From the NCBI RefSeq assembly GCF_900129935.1, contig NZ_FQXJ01000004.1:465402-529401 (forward strand): 64,000 nt of DNA, in the 5' to 3' direction. Below, in pieces: positions 35,875 through 44,995 of the stretch. Made by a program: the position numbers and the translations under genes. Numbering within the stretch: position 1 is the first letter of the stretch; every line of letters starts with the position of its first letter. Source of the DNA: Desulfosporosinus lacus DSM 15449 (lineage in GTDB: Bacteria; Bacillota; Desulfitobacteriia; Desulfitobacteriales; Desulfitobacteriaceae). The notes beneath the pieces are model-generated. The model was not told where the DNA came from. It did not search any database and saw only the letters and a program-made list of their open reading frames with translations.

Positions 35875-36747
35875 CTATTTTCTAATATTGATCACCATCT
35901 CCACCAGCTTGTCGATTTCAGGCTTGGTAATTTGGGCATCGGCACCCACACTTAAGCCCTTATGGGCTAACCCTTCACTGGCAATCGAAGAAAACAAAAT
36001 AACAGGGATCTGTTTTAATCTGGAATTACTTTTTATTTGCTTTGTTAAGGTTAAACCATCCATAACCGGCATTTCAATATCTGTAATAACGCAATATATT
36101 TCGTCTAAAGAACTATTCTCCAGGAAGGTTAAAGCGTCCTGGCCATTGCCGAACTTCTCCACAGTGGCCCCGGCTTTTAACAGAGACTCATTAACGACTT
36201 TTAATAAGAAGGTCGAGTCCTCTGCCACCACAAGTTTTTTCCCTTCCAGTCCTTTGGTGGCGCTGGATTCTTTCAAGGCCAAGGAAGGATCAATATCTCC
36301 CAGTATTTTTTCAAAGTCCAGCATTAAAATAATTTCATCGTTTTCAGCCTTCACAATTCCTGTTATTGGGGTTTCATTTTGACTGAGGAGAATTGAGGAG
36401 GGTGTCTCAATTTCTTTCCAGGACAGTCTCCTGATCCCACTGACAGAACTTACCTCAACAGCAAAATCACTGTTGTTAATATTAATCAGGATTAATAATC
36501 TTTCCTTCGAAGTTTTAGGACAATTTTGCTTGAGGGTTTTAATTAAGTCCAAAACAGGAATAACCCGCCCTCTATAGTTAATGACTCCGCTGATATTCTT
36601 ATTGGAATTTGGAACATCAGTAATAGGTTGGTGGGTAAGAATGCATTCAACCTTGGCAACATTAACACCTAACACACTGTTCCCCGCTTTAAAGATAACG
36701 ATTTCTAATTCATTAATACCACTCTCTAAAAGAATATCTTGCTTCAA
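35875..36747 (-). CDS. cheV: Chemotaxis coupling protein CheV
   Basis: 290 residues: CheW-like domain (about 10-155; GVINYRGRVIPVLDL) followed by a receiver domain (about 170-290) with acidic pocket AEDS, phospho-acceptor in VITDIEMPVMDG and the KPE lysine. Couples receptors to CheA and tunes adaptation. TTG start with AGGAGG six bases upstream. No other chemotaxis gene nearby. Confidence 0.93.
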   Translation of the reverse strand: MKQDILLESGINELEIVIFKAGNSVLGVNVAKVECILTHQPITDVPNSNKNISGVINYRGRVIPVLDLIKTLKQNCPKTSKERLLILININNSDFAVEVSSVSGIRRLSWKEIETPSSILLSQNETPITGIVKAENDEIILMLDFEKILGDIDPSLALKESSATKGLEGKKLVVAEDSTFLLKVVNESLLKAGATVEKFGNGQDALTFLENSSLDEIYCVITDIEMPVMDGLTLTKQIKSNSRLKQIPVILFSSIASEGLAHKGLSVGADAQITKPEIDKLVEMVINIRK

Positions 36748-36894
36748 ATAAAGACCTCCTTAAAATCATCAACGTCCGACAAATTTCTAAATATTTAGTA
36801 CCATTTTAACATATTGAGTCTAAAATGATAGATATTAAATCAATTTATAAGTTATTTAATTTTCCCTCCCCCACACTTTAGATCCTTTCTTGTC

Positions 36895-37017
36895 TAGAGT
36901 GAACTTGTTCAGCTAAAGCTGAACATCGGGGCTTCGGTAGGGGATTCTACCCCCACCGAAGTAGAAATCGGAACACCCACTTAAAGAAGTGGGTGTCTCG
37001 GAATTGATAAATCGGAT
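36895..37017. repeat. Composite palindromic repeat, complete three-hairpin copy
   Basis: GTTCAGCTAAAGCTGAAC, then CTTCGGTAGGGG-CCCCCACCGAAG, then CCCACTT-AAGTGGG, ending GTCTCGGAATTGATAAAT. The last piece is the inverse of the end at 6111 and 26733, so this copy is inverted. The remaining part of the 36.75-37.08 kb gap is AT-rich and empty. Confidence 0.75.
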
Positions 37018-37084
37018 TTATTTAAATTAAAAGAAGGAATTAGTCAATATTTCGAGAAATAATAGGAAAAGGAGGACGATCATT

Positions 37085-38983
37085 TTGATCATGAAAAAAC
37101 ACTTTATTCTCAGCTTTTTCCTAATAAGCATTCTTGTCTTCGCTTACGCGCCTATAGCGAGTGCCGCCACATCGGAACGAATTTCAGGCTATGATAAATA
37201 TCAAACAGCTGTTGCCATCAGTCAAAATGGCTGGCCTGCCGGATCAGATTCTGCTATTCTTGCCTTTGGCGAGGATTTTCCCGACGCCTTGAGTGCAGGT
37301 CCATTATCGGGTAAATATAATGCCCCCATCTTATTGACAGGTACCTACTCCTTAAATGTTGACACCGAAGCCGAGTTGAAACGTCTAAAGGTCAAAAAAG
37401 TTTACATAATCGGAGGACAAGCGGTCATCTCCAGAGATGTGGAAAGGCAGCTTTCTTTACTGAAAATAGCCACCGAGAGACTTGCCGGCAATGATCTATA
37501 TGAAACATCCATCATCGTAGCCCAATCAGTCGGATTAAGTAAGGGAGTTTTTGTAACATCCGGTGCAAATTTTTCCGATGCTTTATCTCTAGGACCCATT
37601 GCAGCCGCCAATCAAATGCCCATCATCCTGGTACCGGCTCAGGATCTTACGGCTGCCCAGAAAACTTTCTTAGCTAAGAGTAAAATCCCCTCCACTATTA
37701 TTGTGACAGGGTACTATGATTTAAGCGACAACGTGATCAGCCAATTTACTGATCCGGAGCTGATTTATGGTTCAGACCCTTATGACAGAAATATTAAGCT
37801 GGTTGACCAGTTTTCAAGCACTCTGAATTTTGACACGGTTTACGTCGCCACAGGCAGAACTTTTCCTGATGGCCTCACCGCCTCCGCCTTAGCACAAAAG
37901 GGTAAGAACCCCCTGATTTTATTCGATGGCGATACGATTCCTTACCCAACTCTTACCTATATCCAATCTAAAATTATATCCCATTTCAAAATCTTAGGAG
38001 GCACAAGTGTTATTAGCAGTTCAACGGAATCATCCCTCGCTGAACTCCCTGCCGAGATTGATTCAGTGATTGACGTTACTGACAGTATTCAAGAACAGCA
38101 AAAATACACCCCCCCTAAAACGGTTACCGTCGTAAAAACAGACGGATTGACCGAAGAAGTCCCTGTCACCTGGAGTCTGTCCTCAGTCCATACCCTAAAG
38201 TCCGGAACTTATGAATTCGCTGGTCAGATAAAAAACTACAGCGACAGCGTTTATCTGAAATTAACCATCTATCCCAAAGTATCGAAAGTGACGAATATTA
38301 GTGCTGAAATCATCCTGGGGGAATCCTATGATTTTCCTGATACCATAGAAGTGACTATGAGCGATGGAAGCACAGAAACATATCCTGTAACCTGGAACAG
38401 CAATATTGTCCCCTTAAATAAGGCCGGAAGTTACACCTTTCAAGGAACCGTTGACGGCTTAACTCAAAAAGTCAGTCTAGCCCTCAAAGTTTCCGAAGAT
38501 GTGAAAATCACCTTTACTGATCCGGAGTTACATGATGCCATACGACGCAAATTGCATAAGAGCAGGTCTGAATCAATCTATAAGAGTGATATAATCGATA
38601 TTTCTACCTTAAACATTAGCAATAACGACATCGCCAATTTAAGCGGGTTAGAGAACTTTATAAACTTGAAAACCCTTGATGCTGGCGATAATATACTCAC
38701 CAATATTACTGCACTAACTAAGCTTACCAAGCTAAAAACCCTGAAGCTGAACGATAATGGTCTTAAAGATGTCAACGCTCTAAAAACTTTAACCTCCCTC
38801 ACCTATCTTGATCTATCTGACAATAACATTACCAACTTCACCCCCCTAAAAGGGCTTGTAAACTTAACCACTCTTTACTTAGACGATAACGAACCCCTTG
38901 TTGAAGACGAAAACTATACCCCTGATTACAGCCCAATCAAATCCTATTATGATGATTTAGACAAGAAGGATTTCAGTATCTAG
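37085..38983 (+). CDS. Cell-surface protein: three CWB2 repeats, Ig-like domains, leucine-rich repeats
   Basis: 632 residues. Signal peptide ends near ASAATS. Residues ~30-325 hold three cell-wall-binding type 2 repeats (ERISGYDKYQTAVAIS, ERLAGNDLYETSIIVAQ, and a diverged YGSDPYDRNIKLVDQ), which attach clostridial surface proteins to anionic wall polymer. Then come two Ig-like domains (VTVVKTDGLTEEVPVTWSL; IEVTMSDGSTETYPVTWN) and four leucine-rich repeats (LKTLKLNDNGLKDVNAL). TTG start with AGGAGG nine bases upstream. Adhesin-like role likely. Confidence 0.85.
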   Translation: MIMKKHFILSFFLISILVFAYAPIASAATSERISGYDKYQTAVAISQNGWPAGSDSAILAFGEDFPDALSAGPLSGKYNAPILLTGTYSLNVDTEAELKRLKVKKVYIIGGQAVISRDVERQLSLLKIATERLAGNDLYETSIIVAQSVGLSKGVFVTSGANFSDALSLGPIAAANQMPIILVPAQDLTAAQKTFLAKSKIPSTIIVTGYYDLSDNVISQFTDPELIYGSDPYDRNIKLVDQFSSTLNFDTVYVATGRTFPDGLTASALAQKGKNPLILFDGDTIPYPTLTYIQSKIISHFKILGGTSVISSSTESSLAELPAEIDSVIDVTDSIQEQQKYTPPKTVTVVKTDGLTEEVPVTWSLSSVHTLKSGTYEFAGQIKNYSDSVYLKLTIYPKVSKVTNISAEIILGESYDFPDTIEVTMSDGSTETYPVTWNSNIVPLNKAGSYTFQGTVDGLTQKVSLALKVSEDVKITFTDPELHDAIRRKLHKSRSESIYKSDIIDISTLNISNNDIANLSGLENFINLKTLDAGDNILTNITALTKLTKLKTLKLNDNGLKDVNALKTLTSLTYLDLSDNNITNFTPLKGLVNLTTLYLDDNEPLVEDENYTPDYSPIKSYYDDLDKKDFSI

Positions 38984-39038
38984 AGCTAATGGATAGGCAT
39001 AAATAAAAGGTAAACGGCGGAACAAATACGCGGTACAG

Positions 39039-39083
39039 AAAATTCGCCCAGATTTTCAGTTATTGAAAATTTGGGCGAATTTC
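39039..39083 (+). terminator. Terminator after the CWB2/LRR protein gene
   Basis: AAATTCGCCCA-ATTTTC / GAAAAT-TGGGCGAATTT. The rest of 38984-39326 holds nothing I can assign. Confidence 0.7.
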
Positions 39084-39326
39084 TGATTAATATACTCATT
39101 TCATCATTGGTTTGATTGTACCAGCCGGAGGTGGCTAAATATTCTCAAAAAGTGCTTTTAGAATTAATTTCCCTGCATTAATCAAGTCTCTCTTCGGAAG
39201 CATTATACCATTTTATGGGCATCACGTCACGAGATAAAGGAAGAAGCTGAACAAGCTTATAATTTGCAATACGGATATTTTTAAGCTAAACTGTAATTAC
39301 ACCTCAGCTGAAGGAGTGAGTATATT

Positions 39327-39629
39327 ATGGCTAATGTTCAACAAGTACAAAAAAGAATGCTTGTAAGTCTGGCACAAATTGCTAAAGATATTAATCTGAA
39401 TGAGGGAGATTATATCCTAATCGAAAAAAAGGATGATGGTATTTTTTTAAGACCCATTGAATGGGTTGATAAAAAGCAAAAGTATTTTTGGACAGAACAA
39501 TGGCAAGAGAAAATGCAACAAAGTCAGCAGGATTTAGATAATGGAAACTACAAATCTTTTGAAAGCATGGAGGATGCTATTAAAGATTTGGAGGAACTTG
39601 TTAATGCCAGTAATAATCAAGACAAATAG
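39327..39629 (+). CDS. AbrB/MazE-type antitoxin
   Basis: 100 residues: a swapped-hairpin style N-terminus (KRMLVSLAQIAKDINLNEGDYILIEKKDDGIFLRPIE) and an acidic helical tail (SQQDLDNGNYKSFESMEDAIKDLEEL) expected to wrap the toxin. GAAGGAG precedes the ATG. The toxin gene overlaps its 3' end by 26 bases. Confidence 0.8.
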   Translation: MANVQQVQKRMLVSLAQIAKDINLNEGDYILIEKKDDGIFLRPIEWVDKKQKYFWTEQWQEKMQQSQQDLDNGNYKSFESMEDAIKDLEELVNASNNQDK

Positions 39630-39861
39630 TTTTAACGTTTATTTCTCACTTCTGTCTCCAAAAGAGCAAAAGCAGACGATTAAAGCCCTTCGATTTTTGG
39701 CCGAAAATCCCAGGCATCCTTTATTGCAAACTCATAAACTTGAAGGAACTGTATTTATTGAAGCTTATGCTAATATGGATATTAGAATCATCTTTGAAAG
39801 AACCAGCGATACTATCGTTTTACGTGCAGTGGGACATCATGATATTCTAAAGAATTTATAA
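39604..39861 (+). CDS. RelE/YafQ-type toxin
   Basis: 85 residues. FNVYFSLLSPKEQKQTIKALRFLAENPRHPLLQTHKL and the ending VLRAVGHHDILKNL are typical of the RelE superfamily (HHD near the end is a YafQ-like catalytic feature). ATG 39604 has GGAGG nine bases upstream. Overlap with the antitoxin gene ensures coupling. Looks intact. Confidence 0.8.
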   Translation: MPVIIKTNSFNVYFSLLSPKEQKQTIKALRFLAENPRHPLLQTHKLEGTVFIEAYANMDIRIIFERTSDTIVLRAVGHHDILKNL

Positions 39862-39957
39862 TATCGAATTAAATTCCAACGAATATTACAAATAAGAGAG
39901 AAGTTGCAGTTTGAAAATGCAGCTTCTCTCTTTTCACATCTGTATAGTAAAACGCCC

Positions 39958-40584
39958 CTATTTGGTTGCCGTAATTTTAACCAAGGAATTAAATTGCTGT
40001 TCTACATTATTCTGAGTGACGTAATCAATCTCGAGATTAAAGGTTTGTCCTTCTTCGAACTTCAAGGTATCTCGGCCATTTTGATTATCCAGTTCCGAGA
40101 GATATAAATCAAAATCAGTTAATCCATCAACTCGATATCCATTGTCGCTCTGTGGCAATACTGCTTTGCCGCTATTATCTAATACTGCCATGGCATATCC
40201 GTTGAGAGGAAGGTTTTTATTGTATATCCATCCCCACTTCAACGACTTACCAAATTCAGAATACCTAATCCATATGGATTTTACGGCTGAGGGTTGACCG
40301 AAGGGAAGAGTCACATGAAAGTGTCCATCCGGTTTTTCATCGATGGTTAATTCATTTGGGCCTAATACATCCTGATCCACTCCGATCCAGGAAGCCGAAA
40401 CATCCGTCAATTGTGTGGGACTGATTGGTGCGGTCTGTTCTTGTTGTTCTTGCGAAGCGGATGCTTGTGACTCAGGCGGTGGAGTTTGAGAATTGGTCGT
40501 AACCGGAGTTTGGGAATTGAAAATTCCACATCCTGAAAGGGTAAGAACTAGAATAATTGACATAAGTATTTTTGCAAATTTCAT
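39958..40584 (-). CDS. Lipoprotein of unknown function
   Basis: 208 residues; lipobox LSGC at about 16-19, then a Gln/Ser/Pro-rich linker (20-55) and a beta-rich domain (60-208) with many aromatic residues (SIWIRYSEFGKSLKWGWIYNKN). No family recognised. GAGGTG upstream of ATG. Single gene. Confidence 0.7.
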   Translation of the reverse strand: MKFAKILMSIILVLTLSGCGIFNSQTPVTTNSQTPPPESQASASQEQQEQTAPISPTQLTDVSASWIGVDQDVLGPNELTIDEKPDGHFHVTLPFGQPSAVKSIWIRYSEFGKSLKWGWIYNKNLPLNGYAMAVLDNSGKAVLPQSDNGYRVDGLTDFDLYLSELDNQNGRDTLKFEEGQTFNLEIDYVTQNNVEQQFNSLVKITATK

Positions 40585-40696
40585 TAAGATTCACCTCTAG
40601 TGTTACTTCATTAGAGATTATTCGCTACGTCTTTACATTTTACCTCTTAATTTAGTATATCAAAATTATCAACGTTCAGAATAATGATTAACCACT

Positions 40697-40840
40697 TTAC
40701 TCTACTAACATTTCCTTGATAGTACATTTCACATTGAGAATTGCAGCAGCCTCCAAAACTCCGATTTTATCGCAAAGCCTGGCTTTGTCAACCGTCCGAA
40801 TCTGATCTAATACAATCCACTGCTCAATGGTTTGGTTCAT
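40697..40840 (-). pseudogene. C-terminal remnant of a MazF toxin
   Basis: 47-codon frame following the mazE-like gene with an overlapping start (ATG inside the antitoxin's last codons). It reads VLDQIRTVDKARLCDKIGVL, the conserved MazF C-terminal strand-helix, but the whole catalytic N-terminal half (about 65 residues) is missing. Confidence 0.65.
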
Positions 40841-41081
40841 CCCATACATCCAACATTTCGTTGTCAATCTCCTCAGAGATTAACAAAACATCATCGTTAT
40901 TTTTGTGCATAAGTTCCAATGCCTGCGCCCAGCCTTTGCGTGGGGTGCTCACCGGTTTTATAATGATACAATTGTCTTCCACTACCAATTCCACTTTCGA
41001 GTCTATACCACATTGCCTTAAAACAGCATGTGGAATCCGGATTCCTTTAGAATTACCAATTTTAATAATATCCATTTCCAT
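40824..41081 (-). CDS. MazE/AbrB-type antitoxin
   Basis: 85 residues. IIKIGNSKGIRIPHAVLRQCGIDSKVEL is a full AbrB/MazE DNA-binding half, then an acidic tail ending DVWDEPNH. GGAGG seven bases before ATG. Its toxin gene has decayed to a 47-codon remnant, so it may persist as a solitary repressor. Confidence 0.82.
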   Translation of the reverse strand: MEMDIIKIGNSKGIRIPHAVLRQCGIDSKVELVVEDNCIIIKPVSTPRKGWAQALELMHKNNDDVLLISEEIDNEMLDVWDEPNH

Positions 41082-41302
41082 TACAAGCCCTCCTCTTGGT
41101 AACTACATTGTAATTACATATTAACAGTTACAATGTTGATGGTGATACATTTCCTTTTCTCCTTGTGAAAATATTCCCAAAATAGAACAATTGGTAAATT
41201 ATAGTAACAAACCTCGCCCGAAATTAATATAGTATAGAGTAGGACAGACACCTGGGACAAACCTCTCTGTCCTGATTATTTCCAGAAAGGAGTTGGATTG
41301 TT

Positions 41303-41527
41303 ATGGCTGTTATAGCCAGCAGCAGAGACAGTGTTATAGTCATTACCCTTCAAACGGGGCAAACCCCGCAGGGCGCACCCATACTGAGACAGCGCAGCCT
41401 CGCTAATGTGAGAGCTACTGCCACAGACCAAGATGTTTACGATATCGCTGCCGCCCTTTATGGACTTCAGGATCACTCCTTAATCGGAGTGCGAAGAGAC
41501 AATCGCGTCGACCTTGTTGAAGCCTAG
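41303..41527 (+). CDS. DUF1659 protein
   Basis: 74 residues matching DUF1659 (VIVITLQTGQTPQGAPILRQRSLANVRATATDQDVYDIAAAL). Common in spore-formers, paired with DUF2922 and often YvrJ. Function unknown. AAAGGAG upstream. Followed after 70 bases by its usual partner. Confidence 0.85.
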   Translation: MAVIASSRDSVIVITLQTGQTPQGAPILRQRSLANVRATATDQDVYDIAAALYGLQDHSLIGVRRDNRVDLVEA

Positions 41528-41597
41528 TGCTCATCGGAGGCATGCTCATGTTTAAGGAAGACAGGAGACTATTCGAGAAGGAAAGGAGTGCCGAGAA

Positions 41598-41837
41598 ATG
41601 GCAATCAGTACTAAAAAAGTCTTGCGGATGACCTTTACCAACGCCGCAGGCAAACCGGTGACCATGACTCTTGACCAACCCAAAGAAGGTATAACATCCG
41701 CAGAAATCGAAACCGTCATGGACGAAATCATCGCAAAGGACATTTTCTTCACTTCAGGTGGAGGACTGGTTTCCAAGAGAGATATAAAGATCGTGGATAC
41801 AAAAACGGAAGACATGTATGAGCAACCTGAAGGATAA
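41598..41837 (+). CDS. DUF2922 protein
   Basis: 79 residues, DUF2922 pattern: LRMTFTNAAGKPVTMTLDQPKEGIT and VMDEIIAKDIFFTSGGGL. GAAAGGAG upstream of ATG. A piece of a second DUF2922 gene is found at 56.0 kb. Function unknown. Confidence 0.87.
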   Translation: MAISTKKVLRMTFTNAAGKPVTMTLDQPKEGITSAEIETVMDEIIAKDIFFTSGGGLVSKRDIKIVDTKTEDMYEQPEG

Positions 41838-41871
41838 ATGTAAGCTCGCCTAACTTGATTGTGTCAGGCCT

Positions 41872-41915
41872 GTCCGAGAAACGAATGCGCATTCGTTTCT
41901 CGGACGGGCTGTTTT
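41872..41915 (+). terminator. Terminator after DUF1659-DUF2922
   Basis: 16-base stem GTCCGAGAAACGAATG and complement, two-base loop, then GGGCTGTTTT. Confidence 0.85.
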
Positions 41916-41978
41916 ATTCGGTTTAGCACACTCATGGATCCGGCTACATATTCTGTAAATAAATAACAGAAAAGGCAG

Positions 41979-42791
41979 ATGACCACCCTTATGAAGGATT
42001 TGACCTCAGATCGCACGCCCCTCGTAATCGCGACTGAAATAAACACCATTAAATACCAGACCAGAAAAGCCCTCCTGGCCGGCGCCATAGAGATTGGCCG
42101 GCGCTTGAAGGAGGCCAAGGACCTGCTTCCCTATGGGGAATGGGGCAAATGGCTGGAGGAGTCCTGCAGCTATTCCAAGAAAACCGCCGAAAAGCTGCTG
42201 CGCGTCTTTAATGCCTACGGAAACCAAGAGCTGCCGAATTTGAATTATACCCAGGCTTATATCCTCTTAGGAGTCCCTGAGGAAGAACGGGCGCAGTTCA
42301 TCGCGGAGATTGACGCGGAAGGCCTGTCTACCCGCGAACTGCAAAAGGCGGTTAAGGATCGGAGCCAGGCCCTTCAGGAACGAGACCAGGCTCTACAGGA
42401 AAAAGCGGATCTCCGGCAAGCCCTGAATGATCAAGATAGCCAAATAACCCAGCTGACCACTGAGCGCAACAACCTGAAAACTAAGGCAGAGCAATTAAGC
42501 AAGTCCCAAGGAGAGCTGGAGACCATGGCCCAAACCCTGGAGACTAAGTTGAACTCCCTTGAGAAAAGCACATCTTACGAAGGCCTCCAAAAGATCAATA
42601 AGAACCTTACTGCCGCGCAGCACAAGACCTGCGCCAATAAAATTGCCTTTTTATACGAGAACCTGGACAAAACCTTCAAGCAACTGGTCTGGGAAATGAG
42701 GGAATTATCTGCCAATGATCCGGATACCCATGAAGTGTATAAAAACAAAGTACTTGATTTTTTAACGAAAGGTTTGACGGAGAAAATCTGA
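41979..42791 (+). CDS. DUF3102 protein with coiled coil
   Basis: 270 residues. The first ~115 match DUF3102 (GAIEIGRRLKEAKDLLPYGEWGKWLEE, helix-turn-helix-like, seen in phage and plasmid genes). Residues ~115-200 form a heptad-rich coiled coil (QALQERDQALQEKADLRQAL), and the rest is helical. Possible DNA-binding or partition-like protein. The ribosome site AAAGG is close to the ATG. Confidence 0.75.
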   Translation: MTTLMKDLTSDRTPLVIATEINTIKYQTRKALLAGAIEIGRRLKEAKDLLPYGEWGKWLEESCSYSKKTAEKLLRVFNAYGNQELPNLNYTQAYILLGVPEEERAQFIAEIDAEGLSTRELQKAVKDRSQALQERDQALQEKADLRQALNDQDSQITQLTTERNNLKTKAEQLSKSQGELETMAQTLETKLNSLEKSTSYEGLQKINKNLTAAQHKTCANKIAFLYENLDKTFKQLVWEMRELSANDPDTHEVYKNKVLDFLTKGLTEKI

Positions 42792-42799
42792 CATACCCC

Positions 42800-42904
42800 T
42801 TATTTCTCTTTCGAGGCCTTTACCGCATGCCAAATACTTGCTGCCAGTCCTCCCCAAATTACGATAATGCCTACCGACATCATGACAATGGCGCTTCCGC
42901 TCAC
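42800..42904 (-). CDS. metS: Methionine/alanine importer small subunit MetS
   Basis: 34 residues, MSGSAIVMMSVGIIVIWGGL then a short basic end. This matches the MetS partner of Corynebacterium-type MetP importers, a single membrane helix needed for transport. GTG start overlaps the metP stop codon, so it is translationally coupled to it. Confidence 0.8.
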   Translation of the reverse strand: MSGSAIVMMSVGIIVIWGGLAASIWHAVKASKEK

Positions 42905-44409
42905 GCTTCATCCACTCCTTCATTTTTTCTCCACTTCAAAGCGGCCATAATAATGCCGACCACAATCACAACCAGGGCTACGCCCCAGCCGCAATAGAGC
43001 AGAAACGCCGCGGGGTAATCTTCGTAATTGCTTTTCAAGTTATCCATGAGATTCAATATAAACATATACCCTAAGACCCCCGGAGTAACTATTTGTAAGC
43101 AGACCTTCCACCACAAACCGGTGCGCAAGTCTGAGGTGAGATTAGCGTGATCTTGGAAGGAGGTTAACTTCTTGAGAAACCAAGAAACAGTAATAACGGA
43201 TACCAATCCCGCTAAGGCAATCCCAAAGGTGTTGATAAAGTAATCCACCACATCTAAGAAGAACAGTCCCCCTTGGGTGGCAAACAAAATGGATACCAAG
43301 GAGGAAAGACCGCCGCCAATCATCACCGCCTTGACCCGGGACAGATTAAACTTATCTTGGATAGCAGCCACAAAGGTCTCCACAACGGAAATTAAGGAGG
43401 ATAACCCTGCAAAAACTAAGGAGCCGAAGAACATCAAACCAAAAAACCCGTTAAAACCGGGGAAAGAGTTTAAAATCTCCGGAAACACCACAAAGGCTAG
43501 GCCTATACCCGCCGTTGCCACTTCTTCAATCGGAAGATTGGCTTGCTTGGCCATAAATCCCAGGGCAGCGAAAACCCCAAAGCCGGCTAAAAGCTCCACA
43601 CTTGAATTGCTGAAAGCAGCAATAAAAGCATTGTTATTAATGTCAGCCCCTTTGGGCAAGTAACTGGAATAAGTGATCATGATGCCAAAGGCAATGGATA
43701 AGCTGAAAAATATTTGGCCATAGGCTGCAACCCATACTTTCGGAGAAGCAATTTCACTCCAATTGGGCTTAAAAAGTGCTTCCAGGCCTATCATAGCCCC
43801 GTCCAGGGTCAGGGCGCGAATCACAATAATGATAAACATAACCAATAACAAGGGGATGAAAATGCGGTTTGCATTCTCTATTCCCTTTTTGACACCTTTA
43901 AATAAGATTGCTAAGCTAATCACCCAGACCAGGATCAGAGGGATGAGAACCCCGGGAACAATCGACCCCATCGAACCAATGGGCGCGCCGTTGACAATAT
44001 CCACCCGCTGCAAATATTCCCCCATCAGGAATCCCCCCGGGTCGTTCCCCCATTGCAGCCCTAGGGAAAAATAGGCATAAGCCATGGCCCAGGCAACAAT
44101 AACCGAGTAGTAGGTAGATATGACAAAAGCGATAGCTACCTGCCACCAACCGATCCATTCCGTCTTTTTATTCAAGCGTAGATAGGTTAAGGGTGCTGAG
44201 CCCCGATACTTATGACCCATGGTAAACTCCATAATCAGCATAGGAATACCCGCTGTCAAAAGCGCAAATAAGTAGGGAATAAAAAATGCGCCGCCGCCGT
44301 TATCATAGGCTACATAAGGAAAACGCCAAATGTTTCCCAGCCCAACAGCAGACCCTACGGCAGCTAAAACAAAACCGGCTCTTGTACCCCATTGTTCACG
44401 GACTTCCAC
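42901..44409 (-). CDS. metP: Sodium-dependent NSS-family transporter (MetP-like)
   Basis: 502 residues, about 12 membrane segments, NSS/SNF family. N-terminal WGTRAGFVLAAVGSAVGLGNIWRFPY carries the Na+ and substrate site residues (short form AVGLGNIWRFPY). Likely imports methionine or alanine, given the metS gene overlapping its end. A terminator-like hairpin lies in the leader. Confidence 0.9.
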   Translation of the reverse strand: MEVREQWGTRAGFVLAAVGSAVGLGNIWRFPYVAYDNGGGAFFIPYLFALLTAGIPMLIMEFTMGHKYRGSAPLTYLRLNKKTEWIGWWQVAIAFVISTYYSVIVAWAMAYAYFSLGLQWGNDPGGFLMGEYLQRVDIVNGAPIGSMGSIVPGVLIPLILVWVISLAILFKGVKKGIENANRIFIPLLLVMFIIIVIRALTLDGAMIGLEALFKPNWSEIASPKVWVAAYGQIFFSLSIAFGIMITYSSYLPKGADINNNAFIAAFSNSSVELLAGFGVFAALGFMAKQANLPIEEVATAGIGLAFVVFPEILNSFPGFNGFFGLMFFGSLVFAGLSSLISVVETFVAAIQDKFNLSRVKAVMIGGGLSSLVSILFATQGGLFFLDVVDYFINTFGIALAGLVSVITVSWFLKKLTSFQDHANLTSDLRTGLWWKVCLQIVTPGVLGYMFILNLMDNLKSNYEDYPAAFLLYCGWGVALVVIVVGIIMAALKWRKNEGVDEA

Positions 44410-44481
44410 TATTTAATCACCTTTTCATTATTATTTTGGTTTTTAGTAGTTACAGTCATCCTAATCCTGTCCAGGCAATCT

Positions 44482-44534
44482 AAAAGGACTCCTTAACTTC
44501 TCGTTTGTCAACAAGAAACAGTTAAGGCGTCCTT
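44482..44534 (-). terminator. Terminator-like hairpin in the metP leader
   Basis: AAGGACTCCTTAACT and its near complement, with TTTTA on the minus strand, about 75 bases before metP. Either an attenuator or the end of another transcript. Confidence 0.55.
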
Positions 44535-44605
44535 ATTCGCAATACTAACTATAATCCGGACAACACTAAAAACCAATTTTTCAACCTGTATATTTTACCA
44601 TAGAA

Positions 44606-44929
44606 TCATCTAAGTACCAATCCGAAATTTTTGAGTTTTTCAAAAAAAAAAAAATGAATAGCTATTGCTGCCAACACGACAGGTATCCCGAATAAAAATA
44701 ATTTGGTTGACATAACTGACCGTTCGTGGAAATCTTTGGAGTCGGAATAATTCCCTCTGACTCTATCACCACTTACATACGCCCCAGACATAAAACCCGA
44801 TATTATAATTGGTATGAATCCAATTATAAACAGACTGTACATAATTATATCCGAATTTTCTAAAATAAAGGAAAGAATTAGGCCAAGGACACCAATAATT
44901 ATGCCAGGTAATAATGAACGCATATACAA
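44606..44929 (-). CDS. DUF5316 membrane protein
   Basis: 107 residues, three membrane segments (about 6-24, 30-50, 77-95) with the loop GAYVSGDRVRGNYSDSKDFHERS between the second and third, which matches DUF5316. Function unknown; widespread in Bacillota. Confidence 0.7.
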   Translation of the reverse strand: MYMRSLLPGIIIGVLGLILSFILENSDIIMYSLFIIGFIPIIISGFMSGAYVSGDRVRGNYSDSKDFHERSVMSTKLFLFGIPVVLAAIAIHFFFFEKLKNFGLVLR

Positions 44930-44995
44930 TTCACTCCTTCTTCACCCCAAAAGAGAATACTAAGCCCAATTCCATTTATCACAAGCTAAACAATA

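Noticed and set aside
39190..39290. Possible remnant reading HEIKEEAEQAYNLQYGYF
   Set aside because: Short open stretch with no start or recognised homologue; could be chance.
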